Below, piece after piece: positions 1-5,759 of a stretch of DNA of 10,000 bases. Source of the stretch: Flavobacterium sp. (GTDB taxonomy: Bacteria; Bacteroidota; Bacteroidia; Flavobacteriales; Flavobacteriaceae). The notes under the pieces were generated by a model. The model saw nothing but the letters and a program-made list of their open reading frames with translations, was not told where the DNA came from and did no database searches. Both the position numbers and the translations under genes were made by a program. Where the stretch lies: the NCBI RefSeq assembly GCF_020217025.1, contig NZ_JAIWOF010000044.1, positions 1 to 10,000 on the forward strand, in the 5' to 3' direction. Every line of letters starts with the position of its first letter. Within the stretch, counting starts at the first letter, position 1.

Positions 1-1245
1 GCGATTGACGTATTTTCAGAAAATCTACGTCAGTTGTTGTTAGCGCCACCATTAGGTGAAAAACGAATTTTAGCCATCGACCCGGGTTATAGAACTGGTT
101 GTAAAGTCGTGTGTTTGGATGAAAAAGGCGATTTGTTAAACAACGAAACCATTTATCCACACGCACCACAAAATGATACCGCTATGGCGATGAAAAAAAT
201 CCGTTCGATGGTGAATGCGTATAATATTGAAGCCATTTCTATCGGAAACGGAACGGCTTCTCGTGAAACGGAATTTTTCATTAAAAAAATCGCTTTTGAC
301 AAACCGGTTCAAGTATTTGTAGTTTCAGAAGCTGGAGCATCTGTATATTCTGCGAGTAAAATTGCGAGAGAAGAATTTCCAAATTACGATGTAACCGTTC
401 GTGGTTCTGTTTCGATTGGAAGACGACTTTCTGACCCATTAGCAGAATTGGTAAAAATTGATCCAAAATCCATTGGTGTTGGGCAATATCAGCACGATGT
501 AGACCAAACAAAATTACAATCAGCATTAGATAGCACCGTAATGAGTTGTGTGAATTCTGTTGGGATTAACATCAATACTGCTAGTAAATCGTTGTTGAGT
601 TATGTTTCGGGAATTGGTGAAAAAATGGCGGAAAATATTGTTGCTTATCGTTCGGAAAACGGACCTTTTGAAGATAGAAAACAACTGAAAAAAGTACCAC
701 GATTAGGAGAAAAAGCGTATCAACAAGCCGCAGCTTTCATTAGAATTCGCGATGGGAAAAATCCGTTGGATAATTCGGCAGTGCATCCAGAAGCGTATCC
801 CATTGTGGAAAAAATGGCTAAAGATTTAGGTATCAAAACCAATGAATTAATCGCCAACAAAGAAAAAATAGCTCAAATAAAACCAGAAAACTACATCACG
901 GCAGAAATCGGGATTTTAACTTTAAAAGACATTTTAAAAGAGTTAGAAAAGCCAGGGTTAGACCCAAGAAAAGCGGCAAAAATTTTCGAATTCGATCCAA
1001 ATGTGCGTTCCATTTCCGATTTAAGAACCGGCATGATTTTACCCGGAATTGTGAATAACATTACCGCTTTTGGATGTTTCGTAGATTTAGGAATCAAAGA
1101 AAGTGGTTTGGTTCACATTTCGCAATTAAAAGAAGGCTATGTTTCGGATGTAAATGAAGTCGTAAAAATGCACCAACACGTTCAAGTAAAAGTCGTTGAG
1201 GTGGATGAAGCGAGAAAGCGAATTCAGTTGACAATGATATTGTAA
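1..1245 (+). CDS. tex: Tex-family RNA-binding transcription accessory protein, C-terminal part (5' end outside window)
   Basis: The reading frame is open from base 1, so the gene starts upstream. About 414 codons are present of a family that is usually about 700-780 residues, so the N-terminal Tex/HTH part is missing. Visible in order are the YqgF/RNase H-like domain opening with IDPGYRTG (76-99), the helix-hairpin-helix region with GININTAS and SGIGEKMAENI (about 562-640), a second HhH-like segment (KKVPRLGEKAYQQAA, about 690-735), and a C-terminal S1 RNA-binding domain from GMILPGIV to RKRIQLTM (1030-1236) with the typical FGCFVDLG and GLVHISQL. Tex proteins are cytoplasmic nucleic-acid-binding factors linked to transcription and RNA turnover; the exact role in this group is not established. 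The protein ends right after the S1 domain, with no extra tail. The gene converges on tatA across a strong hairpin. The family assignment is very secure. Confidence 0.96.
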   Translation, partial: AIDVFSENLRQLLLAPPLGEKRILAIDPGYRTGCKVVCLDEKGDLLNNETIYPHAPQNDTAMAMKKIRSMVNAYNIEAISIGNGTASRETEFFIKKIAFDKPVQVFVVSEAGASVYSASKIAREEFPNYDVTVRGSVSIGRRLSDPLAELVKIDPKSIGVGQYQHDVDQTKLQSALDSTVMSCVNSVGININTASKSLLSYVSGIGEKMAENIVAYRSENGPFEDRKQLKKVPRLGEKAYQQAAAFIRIRDGKNPLDNSAVHPEAYPIVEKMAKDLGIKTNELIANKEKIAQIKPENYITAEIGILTLKDILKELEKPGLDPRKAAKIFEFDPNVRSISDLRTGMILPGIVNNITAFGCFVDLGIKESGLVHISQLKEGYVSDVNEVVKMHQHVQVKVVEVDEARKRIQLTMIL

Positions 1246-1258
1246 TCGAGTAAAAATA

Positions 1259-1304
1259 TAAAATCCCAAACTCTAACTAATAAAAGTTGGAATTTGGGAT
1301 TTTA
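1259..1304. terminator. Bidirectional hairpin terminator between tex and tatA
   Basis: A 12-bp perfect stem (1259-1270 pairing with 1293-1304, core ATCCCAAA/TTTGGGAT) continues after one mismatch into a 7-bp inner stem (1272-1278 with 1285-1291, one G-T pair) and a 6-base loop AATAAA. An A-rich run lies before it and TTTT falls at the end of the 3' arm, so each strand has U-rich RNA near the end of the stem; the minus-strand tract is longer. It sits 14 bases after the tex stop and 18 bases after the tatA stop, as expected for a shared terminator of convergent genes. Confidence 0.85.
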
Positions 1305-1321
1305 AATATTGAAAAGAAAAA

Positions 1322-1528
1322 CTATTCTTTTTCTTTTGTTTCTTCTTCTTTTTTAGAATTAGCAGGTTGGTCGTCTTTTGCTGCGTTTTTGAACTCTTTA
1401 ATACCAGTTCCAATTCCTTTCATTAATTCTGGAATTTTCTTACCACCAAAAAGTAAAACAATAATAGCGATTATAAGAATAACTTGTGTTGGACCAACAA
1501 CTCCTAAAAATATAGCTAGTGCATTCAT
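1322..1528 (-). CDS. tatA: Twin-arginine translocase subunit TatA/TatE
   Basis: This 68-residue protein has the classic TatA layout: a short periplasmic N-terminus, one membrane helix (about residues 13-28, rich in I/L/V), the FGGKKIPEL hinge (27-35), an amphipathic helix continuing through MKGIGTGIKEFKNA (36-49), and a charged, disordered K/E tail (50-68). TatA subunits oligomerise in the cytoplasmic membrane and form the channel that exports folded proteins with RR signal peptides, together with TatC (and TatB where present). Bacteroidota often have TatA-type subunits only, so TatA cannot be separated from TatE by sequence alone. The ATG at 1526-1528 is chosen because it gives the normal short N-terminus and has a -7 promoter element about 20 bases upstream. 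The gene is divergent from the M23-like gene and convergent with tex. No tatC is visible here. Confidence 0.95.
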   Translation of the reverse strand: MNALAIFLGVVGPTQVILIIAIIVLLFGGKKIPELMKGIGTGIKEFKNAAKDDQPANSKKEEETKEKE

Positions 1529-1548
1529 TTTTTCTAAATTTTAAAGTA

Positions 1549-1556
1549 CAAAGATA
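1549..1556 (-). promoter_or_regulatory. Bacteroidota-type -7 promoter element for tatA
   Basis: Read on the minus strand this is TATCTTTG, a match to the Bacteroidota -7 consensus TAnnTTTG, 20 bases before the tatA start codon. That would give a short leader of roughly 12-16 bases. I see no good TTG/TTTG at the usual -33 spacing (a TTTG at 1569-1572 is too close), so the call rests on the -7 element and its position. Confidence 0.55.
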
Positions 1557-1629
1557 TAAAGAAATTAACAAATGATTATTTTTTAACGATTAATTATACA
1601 ATTCGAAATTAGAAACCCGTTGTATTTAG

Positions 1630-1637
1630 TATATTTG
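1630..1637 (+). promoter_or_regulatory. Bacteroidota-type -7 promoter element for the M23-like/GH3 operon
   Basis: TATATTTG matches TAnnTTTG and lies 21 bases before the ATG at 1659. It is divergent from the tatA element, with about 73 bases between the two. No clear -33 TTG is present at the expected distance. It would drive the tightly packed genes from 1659 to 5716. Confidence 0.55.
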
Positions 1638-1658
1638 TGTAATTAATATGTTTTAAAA

Positions 1659-2531
1659 ATGGCTAATAAAAGGCTAAAAAGACAACTTTTATTAAGAAAA
1701 TTATTCAATAAGAGAAGGTTAGTTATTCTTAACGAGGATACTTTTGAAGAAACTTTTTCATTAAAATTAAATTTAATGAACGTCTTTGTGGTGGCAACGG
1801 TTGGCGCTATTTTAATCATTTTTGTTACTACTTATATCATTGCTTTTACACCACTTCGCGAGTATATTCCAGGTTATGCTTCTACTAAATTGAAACAAGA
1901 AGCCTTGGAAATGGCAATAAAATCAGATTCCCTTGAAAAATCGGTAAAAATCAATAACGCTTATATCGCTTCCATAAAAAAAGTGCTTACTGGCGATTTA
2001 GAGTATGCCAAATTAAATAAAGATTCGATAAAAGCTCTAGATGCTGCAGAATTGGATTTATCAGAACTCGCTCCAACAGAGAAAGAAAAAGAACTTCGTG
2101 AACAAGTTATAAAAGAAGATAAATACAACGTTTTTGAATCTTCAAAACCTAAAGTAAGTTTTGTATTGTTTCCGCCAGCTCAAGGAAGTATTTTACAAAA
2201 ATATAATGTTGGAAATAAACATTTAGCTGTTACCGTTGCATTGACCAACAATACACCAATCAAAGCTGTAGCAGCTGGAACCATTATTTTTTCGGATTGG
2301 ACACCAAGTTCTGGATATGTGGTGATTGTACGTCATAAAGATGATATTTTATCGGTGTATAAAAACGCAGCTTCGGTAACTAAAAAACAAGGAAACACAG
2401 TGAAATCAGGAGAAGTTATCGCTCTTGCTGGAAACGCAAATACGGTTCAAAATTCAGGCGCGACCTTACATTTTGAATTATGGAAAGACGGTTTCCCAAT
2501 TGATCCAACTCAATTTATCAATTTCAATTAA
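1659..2531 (+). CDS. Membrane-anchored M23/LytM-domain protein with degenerate active site
   Basis: This 290-residue protein has a basic cytoplasmic N-terminus (residues 1-22, K/R-rich), one predicted membrane helix (about 40-62), a charged helical linker (about 75-155) and a C-terminal LytM/M23 beta domain (about 170-290). The M23 fold is recognisable from GSILQKYNVG.KH (176-188), PIKAVAAGTI (200-209), GYVVIVRH (219-226), GNTVKSGEVIALAG (245-258) and LHFELWKDG (270-278). Active M23 endopeptidases need HxxxD and HxH for zinc and catalysis. Here H188 and H271 remain, but the Asp position reads Thr (about T192), the histidine after the 'Y' strand reads Asn (N236), and the first His of HxH reads Thr (T269). 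It is therefore probably not an active peptidase and may act as a periplasmic scaffold or activator, as the degenerate LytM factors EnvC and NlpD do in Escherichia coli. It is the first gene of a cluster, followed after 1 base by the GH3 gene. Fold assignment is secure; loss of activity is inferred by eye. Confidence 0.87.
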   Translation: MANKRLKRQLLLRKLFNKRRLVILNEDTFEETFSLKLNLMNVFVVATVGAILIIFVTTYIIAFTPLREYIPGYASTKLKQEALEMAIKSDSLEKSVKINNAYIASIKKVLTGDLEYAKLNKDSIKALDAAELDLSELAPTEKEKELREQVIKEDKYNVFESSKPKVSFVLFPPAQGSILQKYNVGNKHLAVTVALTNNTPIKAVAAGTIIFSDWTPSSGYVVIVRHKDDILSVYKNAASVTKKQGNTVKSGEVIALAGNANTVQNSGATLHFELWKDGFPIDPTQFINFN

Positions 2532-2532
2532 C

Positions 2533-4023
2533 ATGTCAGTAAAAGCTTTTGCGGCCAAGTTATTTGCCAAAAGAATTCACGCCAAAACTCAAAAATGGGC
2601 CAATTATCCTGTTGAAACCCAACAAAAAGTTTTTGAAGAATTAATCAAAGAAGCGACTCATACGCAATTTGGAAAAGACCACGATTTCAATTCGATAAAA
2701 AGTCATTCCGATTTTATTCAAAAAGTGCCCGTTCGCGATTACGAAGGCTTGAAACATTATGTTGATAAAGTCGTAAAAGGCGAAGAAAATGTGCTTTGGA
2801 AAGGAAAACCGCTTTATTTTGCTAAAACTTCTGGAACTACTTCTGGTGCCAAATATATTCCGTTGACAAAAGAATCAATGCCGTTTCATATTCAAGCCGC
2901 TCGAAATGCGATTTTGAGTTATATACATGAAACAGGAAAAGCCGATTTTGTATCAGGAAAAATGATTTTCTTGCAAGGAAGTCCCATTTTAGAAGAGAAA
3001 AACGGAATCAAACTCGGAAGATTATCCGGAATTGTAGCGCATTTTGTTCCGAAATATTTACAAAAAAACCGCATGCCAAGTTGGGAAACCAATTGCATCG
3101 AAGATTGGGAAACTAAAGTCAATGCCATTGTAGAAGAAACCATCAAGGAAAATATGTCGGTGATTTCTGGAATTCCGTCATGGGTGCAAATGTATTTTGA
3201 GAAGTTAAAGGAAAAAGCAAACAAACCAGTTGGCGAAATCTTCAAAAACTTCAATTTGTTCATTTATGGCGGCGTGAATTACGAACCTTATCGAGCAAAA
3301 TTTGAAAATTTAATTGGGAGAAAAGTCGATTCGATAGAATTATTTCCAGCTTCCGAAGGTTTTTTTGCTTATCAAGATTCACAAAAAGAAAAAGGCATGT
3401 TGTTGTTATTGAATTCTGGAATTTTCTACGAATTCATAAAAGCAGACGAATTTTTCACTGAACATCCAAAACGATACACTATTGGCGAAGTAGAATTAGG
3501 TGTAAATTATGTTTTAATTATTTCTACCAACGCTGGACTTTGGGCTTATAACATTGGTGACACGGTTCAGTTTACAAGTTTAAAACCATATAGAGTAATC
3601 GTTTCAGGAAGAATCAAGCATTATATTTCCGCTTTTGGCGAACACGTAATTGGAAAAGAAGTGGAATCAGCACTAAAAGAAGTAATGGAGGGAACAGATA
3701 TTCGAGTAAATGAATTTACAGTTGCGCCACAAATTACACCAACCGAAGGTTTGCCGTATCATGAATGGTTTATTGAATTCGAAAATGAACCCAATAATCT
3801 AGAAGATTTCGCGTTAAAAATTGATGCTGCGATGCGCAAACAAAACGTGTATTACGATGATTTGATTGTTGGGAATGTGCTGCGAACATTAGTCATCACA
3901 AGCGTTCCAAAAAATGGTTTTCAAGACTATATGAAATCCATAGGCAAATTAGGCGGACAAAATAAATTACCTAGATTAAGTAACGATAGAAAAATTGCAC
4001 AGTTTTTTGAGATAAAAGAATAA
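2533..4023 (+). CDS. GH3-family acyl-adenylating enzyme (acyl-acid amido synthetase-like)
   Basis: This 496-residue protein is full length for bacterial GH3 proteins. It shows the adenylate-forming enzyme motifs in order: the phosphate-binding loop KTSGTTSGAKYIP (98-110), the second motif FPASEGFF (271-278), and the third motif GLWAYNIGDTV (335-345), followed by SGRIKHYISAFGE (358-370) at the junction to the small C-terminal domain. Plant GH3 enzymes (for example JAR1) activate carboxylic acids such as jasmonate or auxin with ATP and conjugate them to amino acids. Bacterial homologues are common in Bacteroidota, but their substrates are largely unknown, so none is assigned here. No signal peptide or membrane helix is seen, so it should be cytoplasmic. 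The ATG at 2533 is chosen because it starts 1 base after the stop of the upstream gene; the frame stays open further upstream, but only inside that gene. It probably shares its transcript with the M23-like gene and the two secreted proteins downstream. Confidence 0.92.
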   Translation: MSVKAFAAKLFAKRIHAKTQKWANYPVETQQKVFEELIKEATHTQFGKDHDFNSIKSHSDFIQKVPVRDYEGLKHYVDKVVKGEENVLWKGKPLYFAKTSGTTSGAKYIPLTKESMPFHIQAARNAILSYIHETGKADFVSGKMIFLQGSPILEEKNGIKLGRLSGIVAHFVPKYLQKNRMPSWETNCIEDWETKVNAIVEETIKENMSVISGIPSWVQMYFEKLKEKANKPVGEIFKNFNLFIYGGVNYEPYRAKFENLIGRKVDSIELFPASEGFFAYQDSQKEKGMLLLLNSGIFYEFIKADEFFTEHPKRYTIGEVELGVNYVLIISTNAGLWAYNIGDTVQFTSLKPYRVIVSGRIKHYISAFGEHVIGKEVESALKEVMEGTDIRVNEFTVAPQITPTEGLPYHEWFIEFENEPNNLEDFALKIDAAMRKQNVYYDDLIVGNVLRTLVITSVPKNGFQDYMKSIGKLGGQNKLPRLSNDRKIAQFFEIKE

Positions 4024-4025
4024 AG

Positions 4026-4904
4026 ATGAAAGAAAAAAGATTGATTTGGTTTTTTCTTATCGTTTCCCAATTTGTGTTTTCACAAATCCGTGGCGTGGTC
4101 AAAGACAGTATTTCTGGCGAACCGATTCCGTATGTGAATATTTGGGTAGAGAATGAAACTGTTGGAACTACTTCGGAAGCGGATGGAAGTTTTTCATTGG
4201 ATATAAAAGACGAGAAAGTATTGATTTTTTCTGCTTTGGGTTTTGAAACAAAGAAATTATCTTCTAAAAGCGAAGTAATTCTACTAAAACCAAAAGTTTT
4301 TGAGTTGAAAGAAGTGATGGTTTTAAATCAAAAAAAAACTAAAGAATTAGAAATTGGTGATGCTCATAAAGTTCATATAAGTCAATTATCGGGAAATAAA
4401 CCATGGATTTATGCTAAGTTATTCAATTATGACTATAAGTATAAGGAAACTCCATTTGTTAAGAAAATTGTTTTTTACTCAAATAGCGATATTAAAGGCG
4501 CAAAGATTAAAATAAGAATTTTTGGTTTTAATGATTCAATTCCATCCGAAGATTTAATAAATGAAGACATAATTGTTACGGTAAAAGGAGGAATGAAAAA
4601 AAACACCATAGATGTTTCTCACTATAACATTGAATTTCCAAAAAGTGGCTTGGTAATTGGCTTGGAATGGTTAATTATTGAAGAGAATAAATATTTCTTT
4701 ACTTATAAAGACACAAAAACAAAACAAAAAGTAAGTTTAGAGAACTACGCACCATCATTAGTAATCAATCATTCACCTGATGAAATTTCATTTACTTATT
4801 CAAAAGGGAAATGGTATAAGCATAAAAGACATTCTTCTAATTTCAAAAAAGAATGGAATAATAAAGTTAACACACCTGCAATAAATCTTATACTAACAAA
4901 TTAA
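4026..4904 (+). CDS. Secreted CarboxypepD_reg-like domain protein, paralogue 1
   Basis: This 292-residue protein has a signal peptide (about residues 1-19, hydrophobic core WFFLIVSQFVF, cleavage probably before Q20) and no lipobox Cys. A carboxypeptidase-D regulatory-like beta-sandwich follows (about 20-90: IRGVVKDSISGEPIPYVNIW, GTTSEADGSFSL, SALGFE). Next comes a segment ELKEVMVLN (93-101) that resembles the linker after this domain in SusC/TonB-dependent receptors, but there is no plug or barrel. The remaining about 190 residues look beta-rich and I do not recognise them. It is presumably periplasmic or surface associated. The gene starts 2 bases after the GH3 stop, and its TAA overlaps the ATG of the next gene by one base (TAATG at 4902-4906). 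It is clearly paralogous to the next gene: similar order of motifs, both ending in INLIL[TS]N. Relative to that gene it has an extra stretch near residues 220-260. Function unknown. Confidence 0.85.
   Translation: MKEKRLIWFFLIVSQFVFSQIRGVVKDSISGEPIPYVNIWVENETVGTTSEADGSFSLDIKDEKVLIFSALGFETKKLSSKSEVILLKPKVFELKEVMVLNQKKTKELEIGDAHKVHISQLSGNKPWIYAKLFNYDYKYKETPFVKKIVFYSNSDIKGAKIKIRIFGFNDSIPSEDLINEDIIVTVKGGMKKNTIDVSHYNIEFPKSGLVIGLEWLIIEENKYFFTYKDTKTKQKVSLENYAPSLVINHSPDEISFTYSKGKWYKHKRHSSNFKKEWNNKVNTPAINLILTN
4081..4186 (+). repeat. Near-identical module, copy 1 (encodes start of the CarboxypepD_reg-like domain)
   Basis: This 106-base stretch matches 4947-5052 with 6 mismatches by hand count (about 94% identity) and no gaps, offset 866. 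It encodes about 35 residues that differ between the copies only by Tyr versus Phe. Five of the six differences are synonymous or third-position. The genes diverge sharply on both sides. Confidence 0.9.
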
Positions 4905-5716
4905 TGAAAACCTTATTTTTCTTTTTTATCTCATTTTCCCTTTCCGCACAAATCCGCGGCGTGGTCAAAGACAGTATTTCGGGCGAACCGATTCCATTTG
5001 TTAATATTTGGGTCGAGAATGAAACTGTTGGAACTACTTCGGAAGCGGATGGCACGTTTTTTTTAGAAGCTTCAAAACAAAAAAGCATTGTGATTTCGGT
5101 TTTAGGGTACGAAAGAAAAACCTTGAAAGGAAGTGAAATTTCGGAAGTGTTTTTAAAACCTATGACTTACGATTTAAGAGAAGTGGTGATTTTAAATAAA
5201 AAGCAATCCAAGCAAATTGAAATTGGCGATATCAAGAACGCTATTTTTCAATCGTTTGACAATGGACCCAAAATTGAAGCTAAGTTTTTTCCGTATCAAG
5301 CTTCTTACAGCAAAACAAAGTTTATAAAAGAAGTCACTATTTTTACTGATAGTCGAATAGATGATGCGACAATAAAACTTCACTTTTACAGCGTAGATGA
5401 AAACGGATTTCCAGGTGAAGAATTATTAACCAAAGATTACGTCGTAACGCTAAAAAAAGGAGTAATTAAACACCGTTTTAACATATCGCAATTTGATTTA
5501 GTTTTTCCCGAAAAAGGAATGTTTGTAGCCTATGAAAAATTGTTAATTGAAAGCAACAAAACCGGTACCAAATACCAACCTTATGTATTGTATAATTATG
5601 TTGAAAGAGACTTTTTTTATACGTATGCTTACGGAAAATGGAGTAAGCAATCGGGTGAAAATTCAGAGAAAATCAGTGTAAATGAGCCTTCAATAAACCT
5701 GATTTTATCGAACTAA
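4904..5716 (+). CDS. Secreted CarboxypepD_reg-like domain protein, paralogue 2
   Basis: This 270-residue protein has a signal peptide (about residues 1-15, MKTLFFFFISFSLSA, cleavage before Q16), then a CarboxypepD_reg-like domain (about 16-86: IRGVVKDSISGEPIPFVN, GTTSEADGTFFL, SVLGYE), the LREVVILN linker (91-98), and an unrecognised beta-rich C-terminal region (about 110-270) with features shared with paralogue 1: IEIGD, a PGEELLTKDYVVTLKKG segment, FPEKGMFVAYE, YTYAYGKW and a final INLILSN. The C-terminal regions look only moderately similar, whereas the first domain is almost the same protein sequence. The 1-base stop/start overlap suggests translation coupled to paralogue 1. There is no lipobox, no anchor and no visible T9SS C-terminal domain, so a periplasmic location is the simplest guess. 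It is the last gene of the cluster; a new promoter element follows at 5729. Function unknown. Confidence 0.85.
   Translation: MKTLFFFFISFSLSAQIRGVVKDSISGEPIPFVNIWVENETVGTTSEADGTFFLEASKQKSIVISVLGYERKTLKGSEISEVFLKPMTYDLREVVILNKKQSKQIEIGDIKNAIFQSFDNGPKIEAKFFPYQASYSKTKFIKEVTIFTDSRIDDATIKLHFYSVDENGFPGEELLTKDYVVTLKKGVIKHRFNISQFDLVFPEKGMFVAYEKLLIESNKTGTKYQPYVLYNYVERDFFYTYAYGKWSKQSGENSEKISVNEPSINLILSN
4947..5052 (+). repeat. Near-identical module, copy 2
   Basis: This is the partner of 4081-4186, with 6 mismatches in 106 bases. It covers the codons from the signal-peptide cleavage region to the EADG turn of the CarboxypepD_reg-like domain in the second paralogue. Confidence 0.9.
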
Positions 5717-5728
5717 AATAAAAAACAC

Positions 5729-5736
5729 TACATTTG
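5729..5736 (+). promoter_or_regulatory. Bacteroidota-type -7 promoter element before the phosphorylase-like gene
   Basis: TACATTTG matches TAnnTTTG and lies 23 bases before the ATG at 5760, in the only gap (43 bases) between the two + strand gene runs. No TTG is seen at the -33 spacing. The element overlaps a short perfect inverted repeat, CTACA-TT-TGTAG (5728-5739), which could be an operator or chance. Confidence 0.6.
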
Positions 5737-5759
5737 TAGGTTAGAAAATATAAAAATTA

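Noticed and set aside
34..1245. A start for the Tex-like gene at the TTG at 34
   Set aside because: The frame is open and Tex-like from base 1, and the protein family needs about 290-300 more residues upstream; the gene is simply cut by the window edge.
1287..1544. A + strand reading frame of 85 codons opposite tatA
   Set aside because: It is antisense to a clear TatA protein and its product resembles no known protein; it arises from the low-complexity codons of tatA.
1569..1572. TTTG (minus strand) as the -33 element of the tatA promoter
   Set aside because: Only 12 bases separate it from the -7 element; the usual spacing in Bacteroidota is about 17-23 bases.
2425..2532. A longer GH3 protein starting at the ATG at 2425
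   Set aside because: The extra 36 residues lie wholly inside the upstream M23-like gene, in another frame, and do not resemble a GH3 N-terminus; the ATG at 2533 follows the upstream stop by one base.
2919..3263. A - strand reading frame of 114 codons inside the GH3 gene
   Set aside because: It is the shadow of a strongly conserved gene on the other strand, with no promoter element or recognisable domain.
4081..5052. The repeated 106-base segment as an insertion sequence or attachment site
   Set aside because: Both copies are in frame inside coding sequence, encode a normal domain, and have no terminal inverted repeats, target duplications or transposase.
4026..5716. The two CarboxypepD_reg-like genes as one gene broken by a frameshift
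   Set aside because: Each has its own signal peptide, own first domain and a matching C-terminal end (INLIL[TS]N), so they are complete tandem paralogues.
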